From Labilithrix sp. (lineage in GTDB: Bacteria > Myxococcota_A > Polyangia > Polyangiales > Polyangiaceae), in the NCBI GenBank assembly GCA_019637225.1, contig JAHBWC010000030.1, forward strand, positions 1 to 64,000: a DNA stretch of 64,000 bases, in the 5' to 3' direction. The notes beneath the pieces were generated by a model that saw nothing but the letters and a program-made list of their open reading frames with translations, did not search any database and was not told the DNA's origin. Below are positions 51,568 to 59,344 of this stretch, one piece after another (positions within the stretch are counted from its first letter, which is position 1; every line of letters begins with the position of its first letter). A program made the translations under genes and the position numbers.

Positions 51568-52005
51568 TTAGACCTCGTAGCCGTCGTCGAGGCGGCGCGG
51601 GCCGCACTGCTCGACGTCGACGATGTTCGAGAGGAAGAGCCGCTCGCTCCTTCCGTTCCGCATCAGCACGACAACGCTACCGTTGTCGAGCTTGCAGACG
51701 GTACCGCGTACCAGGCCGTAGTCCTCGGCGTCGCGGCGGTTGGGGCCGCCGTTGGCCACCACCACCACGCAATTGTACGAATACCTGATCACTACCTCGC
51801 AACCCTCATAGATCGCGTTGTGGAGATCGACGCGAGCGGACTCGCGGAGCTGCTCATGCTCGTCGACGCCCTCCAAGGCGTCGGCGGTGTCGACCTCGGG
51901 CTCGTGGGCGGGCTCGACGGCCGCGATCGGCTTCTTCGTGCGCGTGGCGTGGTTGGCGCCGTTGGCGTGCTTGGCGTGCTTCGCTTCGTTCTTCTCGGTG
52001 GGCAT
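51568..52005 (-). CDS. Hypothetical protein, possible downstream half of a frameshifted gene
   Basis: 145 residues starting MPTEKNEAKHAKHANGANHATRTKK, a His/Lys/Ala low-complexity part, followed by a compact beta-rich domain (about 60-145: AIYEGCEVVIRYSYNCVVVVANGGPNRRDAEDYGLVRGTVCKLDNGSVVVLMRNGRSERLFLSNIVDVEQCG). This may be an SH3-like or Sm-like fold. GGAG six bases before ATG 52005 supports a start there. The frame is open upstream to 52110 and meets a slippery A-run. No family is recognised. Confidence 0.6.
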   Translation of the reverse strand: MPTEKNEAKHAKHANGANHATRTKKPIAAVEPAHEPEVDTADALEGVDEHEQLRESARVDLHNAIYEGCEVVIRYSYNCVVVVANGGPNRRDAEDYGLVRGTVCKLDNGSVVVLMRNGRSERLFLSNIVDVEQCGPRRLDDGYEV

Positions 52006-52094
52006 GTGGTTCTCCGTGTTCGGGGCCGCCGTTCGTGGCGTCTCTCTGCGCCATGACTCGCGCGCTCGCGTCCTTTTTTCCGCACGCGCTCGCT

Positions 52095-52295
52095 GTTTTT
52101 TTGAAGCCATCCTGAAGGCACGAAGGACACCGACGAGGCGACCTTCAAGTCGGTGCGAGCGGCAAGATGCTTCGAGGGCGCGTAGTCGGAGGCGGTGACG
52201 TGTGCCCCTCGGTGACGTGGCGAGCGGTTGATCTCATGGGTGTAGCGGGCGACGTTCGGCCGCAGATTGTCGTCGTCGATGGTCATCATGGTCAC
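52095..52295 (-). CDS. Upstream coding segment ending at a slippery A AAA AAC heptamer
   Basis: 67 codons from ATG 52295, which follows GAGGTGAGGTGAGGTG, a strong Shine-Dalgarno. The segment MTMMTIDDDNLRPN to VSFVPSGWLQ has GC-rich third positions like real genes. In frame at codons 65-67 (CAA AAA AAC) stands the canonical -1 frameshift heptamer A AAA AAC (52095-52101). The -1 frame continues into the gene that ends at 51568. Beyond this point the zero frame turns Arg/Ser/Pro-rich, as shadow frames do. A homopolymer sequencing error or a natural mutation would look the same. Confidence 0.5.
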
Positions 52296-52322
52296 CTCAC
52301 CTCACCTCAACGTGTGGCCACC

Positions 52323-53627
52323 TCACGCCGCGAGGCGGCGCGCGTGGGGCAGGATGAATGCGTAGTGGTCGGGGGCTCCGACGAGGACGAAGGCGAGGCC
52401 GTCCTCCTCGACAAGCTGACGGAGCAGCTCTTCGACGTGACGTTGACGGAGATGGAGCGAGGCGCCCATGGCGCGGGCTTCCGTGACCGAGAACGGCTGC
52501 CACCGCCATCGGCGAAGAAGCTGCGTAAAGAGCATTGCGGTGCGCTGGCGCCGACGTTGCTCACGCTGTCGACGGCGGTATGCCTTCGAGCGGCAGGCGC
52601 CGCGCCCGCAAGTTCGAGCGTCCGAGCGCGAGGCCAGCGGTCGACCGCAGCGACACGCTGGCGGCTTGATCTTCACGGTGACAATGGGCTTACCCTCCTT
52701 CGTCGCCTTCACGAATGCGGTCGACACCGCGTGGATGGCATCGCGCCGGAGCCACCCCCTCTCTTCGAGCGCGAGGACCCGAGCGCGCGCGGTCGAGGCG
52801 TGCGCTCCCATGCGCTTCTCGAAGGTGCAAAGTGCACGAGACGCGGCGCTCCCGCAGGTGCGCCCGCAGCAGCGAGCATCCTTACGCTTCCCGATCGCTA
52901 GCGCCTTCCCGCACCACGCGCACGACACCCCGGCGCTCCACGTTCGGTTCGGGGGTAACGGTTTGGTTGACACCTTCTTTGCGCGGGAAGGCCGCTTGCG
53001 CGGCGGACCCCATGCGCAGGCCACTGCGATGCCATTCGCGTCCGAAACGCGCTCCCAGACCCGCGCCAGGGCGCCGTACGCGGCCACGCGCTCGTGGAGG
53101 GGTGGTAAGCCCGTAACCGGAACTCGCTGGCCCTTGACCATGCGCGAGGTGCCGAGGTGGTGCGCCAGAACGCGGCGAAGGTCGTTGTCGAGGTTCGAGC
53201 TCGCGAGCGGTCGAACCTTCTGGCCCTGCGCCGAGGGCCGCTCGTACGCGCCCGACGAATTCTTCCACGGCCAGAGGCGCCGCCACCACGCGAGCAGCTT
53301 CGTGATGTCGAACGACGAGGGCGCGAGCACAAGGGCGTGAACGTGCCAGCGGCCGGTCTTGGGCGCGCGGTCGATCGAGCCGAGGAATCCCTGGCGCGGC
53401 GCACGGCGGGCGATGATCCGCACGAGCTCACCGAGCTTGGCGCGAATCGTCGCAGCATCGCCTGCACGGCTCGTGAGCGTGACCGAGTAGGCCATCGGGT
53501 GCTGCGCTGGCCCGCGCCGCGGGTGGAACACGCCGCGCGCCAGGCGCCGCTGAATCGCGACCGCGAGCTTGAACGCCGAGAGCGCCCCGCGCCCGAGCCG
53601 GCAGCGGCGGCACGGGGAATGTTTCAC
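52323..53627 (-). CDS. Putative HUH-type replication initiation protein
   Basis: About 434 residues. The HUH metal motif is clear: GRWHVHALV with H95 and H97. The usual catalytic Tyr in a following helix is not obvious: the helix reads DLRRVLAHHLG, and the nearest Tyr is Y128 (GAYERP). After a basic linker come a ribbon (CAWCGKALAIGKRKDARCCGRTC), a second Cys cluster (CRCGRPLASRSDARTCGRGAC) and a winged-helix-like end. The N-terminus has a CRRC pair if GTG 53627 is used. ATG 53495 is an alternative. Such proteins start rolling-circle replication of plasmids or integrative elements. Confidence 0.6.
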   Translation of the reverse strand: MKHSPCRRCRLGRGALSAFKLAVAIQRRLARGVFHPRRGPAQHPMAYSVTLTSRAGDAATIRAKLGELVRIIARRAPRQGFLGSIDRAPKTGRWHVHALVLAPSSFDITKLLAWWRRLWPWKNSSGAYERPSAQGQKVRPLASSNLDNDLRRVLAHHLGTSRMVKGQRVPVTGLPPLHERVAAYGALARVWERVSDANGIAVACAWGPPRKRPSRAKKVSTKPLPPNRTWSAGVSCAWCGKALAIGKRKDARCCGRTCGSAASRALCTFEKRMGAHASTARARVLALEERGWLRRDAIHAVSTAFVKATKEGKPIVTVKIKPPACRCGRPLASRSDARTCGRGACRSKAYRRRQREQRRRQRTAMLFTQLLRRWRWQPFSVTEARAMGASLHLRQRHVEELLRQLVEEDGLAFVLVGAPDHYAFILPHARRLAA

Positions 53628-53634
53628 ATTCCCC
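53614..53634. other. Perfect 21-bp palindrome at the start of the HUH gene
   Basis: GGGGAATGT, three bases, then its exact complement ACATTCCCC. It overlaps the proposed GTG start (53627). It could be an operator, a translational hairpin or part of a replication origin. Confidence 0.65.
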
Positions 53635-53836
53635 ACACGTGAACTGAACGAGAGCTCGGACTCACTTGCTCTACGAGCACTCCCTTCGGGAGTCGTGAGT
53701 CCTTCGCTTCGCTCAGTCCCCGTCAAGACCTGCCCGCCCGTACACGCGTATAGCCGTGACGCTTCGGTTGACACTTCTCCCCCGTCGTCGCGACGAACGA
53801 CGGGGCAGGCGATCTCGGCCGGAAGCCCCCGGAGGT

Positions 53837-54163
53837 TCATCGGGCGCGAGCACACTTGGCGAGGTCGGCGATGGTCGAACCGTCGCGCGTGACGAGCGAC
53901 GACGCACGCACGCGAACGCTCCTTCCGACGCGCTCGACGGCGATGTCTCCGCGCTTGATGAGGCGGCGCACGGTTGGCTCGCTGACGCCGAGCCGACGGG
54001 CGGTCTGAGCCACGGACAGTTGCTCGGTTGGCGCGGCCTCACGGATCACCGCGAGGCCGGCTTTCACCTCCGCGAGGTCCGCCTTCAGTGCCGCGATTGC
54101 GTCCGGTAGCTCGAGGAGGCTCGCCAGGACTGCGCCAAGATCACTTGCGACCACGACCGGCAC
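53837..54163 (-). CDS. Excisionase-like HTH protein
   Basis: 108 residues. The C-terminal half carries an excisionase/HTH_17 domain (LSVAQTARRLGVSEPTVRRLIKRGDIAVERVGRSVRVRASSL), the winged-helix fold used by Xis and by small regulators. The N-terminal part is a helix (VLASLLELPDAIAALKADLAEVKAGL), probably for dimerisation. The start is set at GTG 54163 or GTG 54154; it overlaps the end of the upstream regulator. It sits near the right end of element B, so a role as recombination directionality factor for Int is plausible. Confidence 0.65.
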   Translation of the reverse strand: MPVVVASDLGAVLASLLELPDAIAALKADLAEVKAGLAVIREAAPTEQLSVAQTARRLGVSEPTVRRLIKRGDIAVERVGRSVRVRASSLVTRDGSTIADLAKCARAR

Positions 54164-54347
54164 CCTGGGTACGAGCCGCCACCTGGAAGCCAAGTCGAGC
54201 GAGGGCAGCAGCGATGCGCGCTCGCGAGGTCGACTGGACGCTATTGGGATCTGCGAGGTAGCGCCGGACGGTGCGTTCGTCGGCGCACGCCTCGACTGCA
54301 ATGTGCCGGATCTCGTGCGCGCCAAGCGCGCTTGCTGCGTTGCTCAT
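54141..54347 (-). CDS. Small HTH protein, LacI/Cro-like
   Basis: 68 residues. The region HIAVEACADERTVRRYLADPNSVQSTSRARIAAALARLGF resembles the HTH of LacI-type repressors (recognition helix ERTVRRYL and hinge SRARIAAAL) with no ligand domain. It overlaps the excisionase-like gene by 23 bases, so they are co-expressed. It likely binds DNA as part of the control of integration or replication. Confidence 0.6.
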   Translation of the reverse strand: MSNAASALGAHEIRHIAVEACADERTVRRYLADPNSVQSTSRARIAAALARLGFQVAARTQGAGRGRK

Positions 54348-54439
54348 GATCTCTACATGACAGCAACATCGCTTCTCCGGGAGACGGTAGGACTGCTTGT
54401 ACCTGGGTATTCGCCCCGATCACGTTCTCACTGACACGG

Positions 54440-54949
54440 TCATCGGTGCCGCCGCAGCGCCTGCTTGATCCGATTCTCTGCTTCCGCGATCAGCTCCGAG
54501 GTCGCCACCTCGCAAGCGTCGTTCTTGCTCAGCGCTCCGGTACGAACGCTCATGAGACCGAGGCCCCACATATGCTTCGCTCGCGCCCGCTCGCGTCGCA
54601 CTAGCTGCACGTCCTTCGGCGAGGGCACGAAGTGCTCGAACCGGGGATCGCTTACGTCGGCGAGTGCGCCTGCGAAGAGCTCCAACTCGGTCGCGAGCTT
54701 CACCGGGTCGTCGACCACCGCAAGGACGTCGGGCCAGTGCTTGCGCGCAATCTTGTCTGCCCACGCGTGCTGCTCGGTTCGTACGCGCGCCTGCTCGGCC
54801 ATCACGGCGCGCCCGAGCTCCTCGAGCGCCTCGACACGCAAGCGAATCGACCCCACCCGCAGAACGGCTTCGAGCTTTGCCGTCAGCGCCTCGTTCGCGG
54901 CCTTTGCCTCTTTGGTCAGCGGCCCTCCCGTGGCGAGCCTCTCGCGCAT
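54440..54949 (-). CDS. Hypothetical protein next to the right end of element B
   Basis: 169 residues, helical, with a charged N-terminus (MRERLATGGPLTKEAKAANEALTAKLEAVLR). Middle helices run AVMAEQARVRTEQHAWADKIARKHWPDVLAVVDDP. AAGAAG precedes ATG 54949, but a longer open frame reaches 55114 and would cover the arm site, so the short form is chosen. There is no known family. Confidence 0.5.
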   Translation of the reverse strand: MRERLATGGPLTKEAKAANEALTAKLEAVLRVGSIRLRVEALEELGRAVMAEQARVRTEQHAWADKIARKHWPDVLAVVDDPVKLATELELFAGALADVSDPRFEHFVPSPKDVQLVRRERARAKHMWGLGLMSVRTGALSKNDACEVATSELIAEAENRIKQALRRHR

Positions 54950-54988
54950 CTTCTTGGGGATCTTCCGTGCCCTCTCGCTCCGATCGCT

Positions 54989-55011
54989 CGTAACCACGGC
55001 GTAACCAAACG
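54989..55011 (+). repeat. Paired arm-type repeat, right end of element B
   Basis: CGTAACCA, three bases, then CGTAACCAAACG, matching 30013-30035 except for one base in the spacer. It lies 113 bases inside the right core. Confidence 0.7.
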
Positions 55012-55124
55012 TACCGATCTCGTGCCCACCTGGCGAGATCACCCGTGCTCGCCGAGCACGCGAACCGCTGGAATTGCGATCACTTGCGCACTCGGCGTGG
55101 TCACCCGCGGTCACCTTCGGCGCT

Positions 55125-55215
<91 letters not shown>

Positions 55216-55366
55216 CCGTCAAACGACGGCTTCGTCGGCGACGAGACGCGCACCACGCGCCAAGCCGAGGCCCGCGCGAGGCCAGCACCGCCAATCGCTT
55301 ACCCCCAGAGGAGCATGGACATCCGTCGAGCTTGTGCCCCGAACGCTACCGTCGTCTCTTGGCGCG

Positions 55367-56929
55367 ATGCGCACACGCGAGGCCGGCGACGCCGAGGAGC
55401 CGAACGAGCCGTTTCGCGCGATCTTCGACAGCGCGCTCGACGCGATGCTCCTCGCGGACGACGCGGGGCGGTACGTCGACGCGAACCCGGCGGCCCTCGC
55501 CCTTCTCGACCTCACGCTCGAACAGCTCCGGCGCACGCGCGTCCACGACCTCTCGACGCTACCCGCCGAAGTGGTCGACGGCGCGTGGGCGGCCTTCCTT
55601 CGCGACGGCAAGCAGGAGGGCGAGTTCGAGCTGCGGCGGTCCGACGGACAGGTCGTCGTCGTCGAGTTCCGCGCGGTGGCGCGCGTGCTCCCGAGCCGCC
55701 ATCTCTCGGTGCTGCGCGACGTCACCGCGCGACGGCAGGCCGAGGCGACGCGCGAGCAGCTCGCCAAGGTCGAGGCCGAGCATACGGCCCTGGAGAAGCG
55801 CCTCGCCATCGCCGACCGCATGGCGTCGGTGGGCACGCTCGCCGCCGGCGTCGCGCACGAGATCAACAACCCGCTCGCGGCCGTCATCGGGAACCTCGAG
55901 TACCTCGCGCGCGAGGTCGCGAAGGCGAAGCACGCTGCGCCGGGGTCGATGCCGAGCGATTTCGACGAGCCGCTGAGCGACGCGCGCGGAGCCGCCGACC
56001 GCATCCGCGAGGTCGTGCGCGACCTGAAGCTCTTCTCGCGGCCGGACGAGGAGCGCCGCGGCCTCATCGACGTTCGCCGCGCGATCGAGTCCTCGTTGCG
56101 GATGGCGTGGAACGAGATCCGCCATCGCGCTCGGCTCGTGAAGGACTACGGACCGACGCCGCCGGCGTACGGCAATGACGCTCGGCTCGGACAGGTCTTC
56201 CTCAACCTCGTCGTGAACGCCGCTCACGCGATTCCGGAGGGCGATGCCGAGAGCAACGAGATCCGCATCACGACGCGCACGGACGACGGCGGCGGCGCAG
56301 TCATCGAGGTGAGGGACAGCGGCTCCGGCATCGCCGACGACGATCTGCCGCGCGTGTTCGAGCCGTTCTTCACGACGAAGGAGATCGGCGCCGGGACGGG
56401 CCTCGGGCTCTCGATCTGCCAGCGCATCGTCCACGAGCTGGGCGGCAGCATTGGCGTCGAGAGCCAGCTCGGACACGGAACGCTCTTCCGCGTGCTCCTC
56501 CCGCCGCCCCCGGCCGACGCGCAGATCGCCGAGGTCGCTCCGATCCCGGCGCGTGCGCTCGCGCGACGCGGGCTCGTCCTCGTGGTCGACGACGAGCCGA
56601 TGGTCGTCAACGCGATCCTCCGGAGCCTCGGCGACGTCCACGACGTGAAGGCCGTGTCGCGGGCGAGCGACGCGCTTCGCCGGATCGACAGCGGCGAGCG
56701 CTACGACGTCATCGTCTGCGACCTGATGATGCCGCAGATGACCGGCATGGACCTCCACGAGGAGCTCTCGAGCCGCGCGCCGGACCAGGCCGACCGGATG
56801 ATCTTCATGACGGGCGGAGCCTTCACGGCGCGCGCGCGGAAGTTCCTCGACACCGTCACGAATCAGCGCCTCGAGAAGCCGTTCGACTCGATCCACTTCC
56901 GCGCGCTCATCGACGATCGCGTGCGCTGA
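55367..56929 (+). CDS. PAS-domain hybrid histidine kinase with receiver domain
   Basis: 520 residues with no membrane segment. A PAS domain (about 13-120, PFRAIFDSALDAMLLADDAGRYVDANPAALALL) is followed by the phosphoacceptor region (LAAGVAHEINNPLAAVIGNLEYL, with His), the ATPase domain (FLNLVVNAAHAI, DSGSGIADDD, GTGLGLSICQRI) and a C-terminal receiver domain (VVDDEPMVVNAIL, VCDLMMPQMTGMDLHEE, the Lys of RLEKPF). The receiver follows the kinase in one chain, so it may take phosphate from its own His. It begins at ATG 55367, just outside element B. No output gene is adjacent. Confidence 0.9.
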   Translation: MRTREAGDAEEPNEPFRAIFDSALDAMLLADDAGRYVDANPAALALLDLTLEQLRRTRVHDLSTLPAEVVDGAWAAFLRDGKQEGEFELRRSDGQVVVVEFRAVARVLPSRHLSVLRDVTARRQAEATREQLAKVEAEHTALEKRLAIADRMASVGTLAAGVAHEINNPLAAVIGNLEYLAREVAKAKHAAPGSMPSDFDEPLSDARGAADRIREVVRDLKLFSRPDEERRGLIDVRRAIESSLRMAWNEIRHRARLVKDYGPTPPAYGNDARLGQVFLNLVVNAAHAIPEGDAESNEIRITTRTDDGGGAVIEVRDSGSGIADDDLPRVFEPFFTTKEIGAGTGLGLSICQRIVHELGGSIGVESQLGHGTLFRVLLPPPPADAQIAEVAPIPARALARRGLVLVVDDEPMVVNAILRSLGDVHDVKAVSRASDALRRIDSGERYDVIVCDLMMPQMTGMDLHEELSSRAPDQADRMIFMTGGAFTARARKFLDTVTNQRLEKPFDSIHFRALIDDRVR

Positions 56930-57088
56930 TCGCCGACGAGCCGCGCTCCCGCGGTTCGCCGAGGACGCCTGGCCGCGACGTCGTCCGCGTGAGCCGGCGC
57001 TCGAACAAGCGCCTCTCGGAGCACGACCGCGGGCTGCCGAACGCGACCGTTTGACCGGCGCGCGGGCCGCGATATGGTCGCGGCGTCC

Positions 57089-57802
57089 ATGCTCCTCAGC
57101 CGAATGAAGAGCGGAGATCCCGAGATCTTCGCGACCGTCCAGGGCGAAGGCACGAGCGCCGGCGTACCGAGCGTGTTCGTTCGACTTGCAGAGTGCAACC
57201 TTCGCTGCGGCTGGTGCGACACGAAGTACACCTGGGACTGGAGCACGTACGATCGCGCGGCCGAGACGGTCGAGCTCGGGATCGACGCCATCGTCGAGCG
57301 CGTGCTCGAGGTCTCGGGCGAGGGCGTGCGAAACGCGGTCTTCACCGGGGGCGAGCCGCTCCTGCAGCAGGACGAGCTCGTCCTCCTCGCCGCGCGCCTC
57401 CGCGAGCGCGGCTTCCGCGTCGAGGTCGAGACCAACGGCACCGTCGTACCGACCGAGGCGTTCGCGGCGTGCGTCGACCAGTGGAACGTGTCGCCGAAGC
57501 TCGCGAGCTCCGGCAACGCGGAGCGCGCGCGCCACCGGCCCGCGGCGCTGCAGTGGTTCGCCGCGCGTCCGAACGCGCACCTCAAGTTCGTCATGACCTC
57601 CGACGCCGACGTCGCCGAGGTGAGCGAGCTCGTCGACGCGCTCGGCGTCCCGCGCGCGCGCGTGCTCCTCTCGCCCGAGGGGGTCGACGCGACGACGCTC
57701 GCCGAGCGCTCGCGATGGCTCGCCGATCGATGCCGGACGCACGGCTACCGCCTCGGCACGCGCCTGCACGTGTTCCTGTGGGGCTCGGAGCGAGGGCGCT
57801 GA
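57089..57802 (+). CDS. queE: 7-carboxy-7-deazaguanine synthase
   Basis: 237 residues of the radical SAM fold. The cluster motif is C36-x3-C40-x2-C43 (AECNLRCGWCDTKYTWDW), followed by VFTGGEPLLQQDEL for SAM and VEVETNGT. It converts 6-carboxytetrahydropterin to 7-carboxy-7-deazaguanine for queuosine. TATGGT is ten bases upstream of ATG 57089, which argues against the in-frame ATG at 57074 inside that box. No other queuosine gene is next to it, though the QueC-like qatC lies on the nearby element. Confidence 0.92.
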   Translation: MLLSRMKSGDPEIFATVQGEGTSAGVPSVFVRLAECNLRCGWCDTKYTWDWSTYDRAAETVELGIDAIVERVLEVSGEGVRNAVFTGGEPLLQQDELVLLAARLRERGFRVEVETNGTVVPTEAFAACVDQWNVSPKLASSGNAERARHRPAALQWFAARPNAHLKFVMTSDADVAEVSELVDALGVPRARVLLSPEGVDATTLAERSRWLADRCRTHGYRLGTRLHVFLWGSERGR

Positions 57803-58033
57803 TCGTCCGACCCCGCTCGACCCCGCTCGACCCCGGCGGCCCGGGCCTCGCGAGCCGACGGCCCGCCGCGCGGCCGACCAGGCGCCTCGCCGGCGAGACG
57901 CGCCCGCCGTCGCCCCGCCGACACGGGCTCGAGCACACGCTGACACCGGTCCGTCACACAAGCGCCCGGTAGGCTCGCGAAGACACCGTTTCGTCACGCT
58001 AGAGACGCGCTTGCGCCTCGTCCGTCGAATCAT
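57803..58033. other. Intergenic region with a short tandem repeat
   Basis: 231 bases. GACCCCGCTC occurs twice in tandem near 57810-57830, with a third partial copy. No gene is visible. Confidence 0.4.
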
Positions 58034-59293
58034 ATGCCGCGCGTGCATCGTCCGCGTCACGCGCTCGTGGCAGCAGTTGGGCCGGTCCTCTCTCTCCTCT
58101 TCTCCATCGGCGGCGCCTCCGCGGCCGAGCCGACGAGCCGGCCACCGCCGATGCCGTCCCCCGAGTCGACGCAGATCGGCTTCACGGGGAGCACCGGCGA
58201 CAAGCGCGACGAGCCGGAGACGCCCTGGTACGAGCGGCTCAACCTGCGCGGCTACACGCAGCTCCGATATAACCGCATCGGCGCGACGAACCCGCACCTG
58301 AAGAACGATCAGGGAGACAAGTCGATCGGCGCGCCAGGCGGGTTCTTCGCGCGACGCGCCCGGATCGTCGTGCACGGCGATCTCGTCTGGTTCTTCTCGC
58401 TCTACCTCCAGCCCGACTTCGCCGGAGCGATCCAGGACACGCTCAACATCGCGCAGATGCGCGACTGGTACGGCGACATCTTCCTCGAGAAGGAGAAGAG
58501 GTTCCGGTTCCGCGTCGGTCAGCAGAAGGTGCCGTACGGCTTCGAGCTGATGCAGTCGAGCAGCAACCGCCTGCCCTTCGATCGAACCGACGGGATGAAC
58601 AGCGCGTTCGTCAACGAGCGTGACCTCGGCGTCTTCTTCATGTTCGAGACCCCGGACGTCCGCCGTCGCTTCAAGCGGCTGGTCGAGTCCGGCCTCAAGG
58701 GATCGGGCGACTTCGGCATGACCGCGGTCGGCATCTCGAACGGACAGCCGCTCAACACGCGCGAGAAGAACGACAACAAGCACTTCTTCGGGCGCGTCAC
58801 CTACCCGTTCGACGTCGGCTCGCAGACCCTCGAGATCGGCGGCGGCGGCTACACCGGCCGCTACGTCCCCTCCGTCGCCGACGGCTTCTCGACGCCGAAG
58901 GAGGTCGCGGACTACCGCGTCCACGGCACGTTCGTCCTCTACCCGCAGCCGTTCGGCGTGCAGATCGAATACAACGTCGGCTACGGCCCCGAGCTCGTCG
59001 GCGATCGCATCGAGAGGCGACCGCTCGACGGCGGCTACGCGATGGCGATGTGGCGACAGCGGACGGGCCTCGGCTACATGACGCCGTACGTGCGCGCGCA
59101 CCGCTACGACGGCGGCAAGAAGTTCGAGCAGAACGCCCCGCGCCACGAGGTCCGCGAGCTGAACATCGGCGTCGAGTGGCAGATCCGGCGCTGGGTCGAG
59201 CTCACCACCGAGCTCATGGCGAGCGACCGCACCGTCAACGGCAAGCGCGAAGAAGGCCGCCTCCTCCGCCTCCAGCTGCAGTTCAACTACTAG
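58034..59293 (+). CDS. OprP/OprO-type outer-membrane porin
   Basis: 419 residues. A signal peptide (ending SAAEP) is followed by beta strands of the phosphate-selective porin type: ARRARIVVHGDLVWFFSLYLQPDF, RFRVGQQKVPYGFELMQSSSNRLPFDRT and VNERDLGVFFMFE. The chain ends with the typical C-terminal aromatic signature QLQFNY. It would form a trimeric anion channel. The start is ATG 58034. No Pho box could be verified. Confidence 0.85.
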   Translation: MPRVHRPRHALVAAVGPVLSLLFSIGGASAAEPTSRPPPMPSPESTQIGFTGSTGDKRDEPETPWYERLNLRGYTQLRYNRIGATNPHLKNDQGDKSIGAPGGFFARRARIVVHGDLVWFFSLYLQPDFAGAIQDTLNIAQMRDWYGDIFLEKEKRFRFRVGQQKVPYGFELMQSSSNRLPFDRTDGMNSAFVNERDLGVFFMFETPDVRRRFKRLVESGLKGSGDFGMTAVGISNGQPLNTREKNDNKHFFGRVTYPFDVGSQTLEIGGGGYTGRYVPSVADGFSTPKEVADYRVHGTFVLYPQPFGVQIEYNVGYGPELVGDRIERRPLDGGYAMAMWRQRTGLGYMTPYVRAHRYDGGKKFEQNAPRHEVRELNIGVEWQIRRWVELTTELMASDRTVNGKREEGRLLRLQLQFNY

Positions 59294-59300
59294 AGCCTGC

Positions 59301-59336
59301 GCCGCCCCACGCGGGGAGCGGGCCGCGCCGGGCGGC
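59301..59336. terminator. Possible bidirectional hairpin terminator
   Basis: GCCGCCC and GGGCGGC (59301-59307 and 59330-59336) can pair between two convergent genes, enclosing a smaller CCCC/GGGG stem. There is no T-run. Confidence 0.35.
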
Positions 59337-59344
59337 GAAGCGGC

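Noticed and set aside
53628..53855. Longer N-terminus of the HUH protein
   Set aside because: The extension is open but has no start signal, and the palindrome lies at its end.
57808..57836. Triple GACCCCGCTC repeat as an operator
   Set aside because: It is short and GC-simple, with no symmetry, and gives no support for a site.
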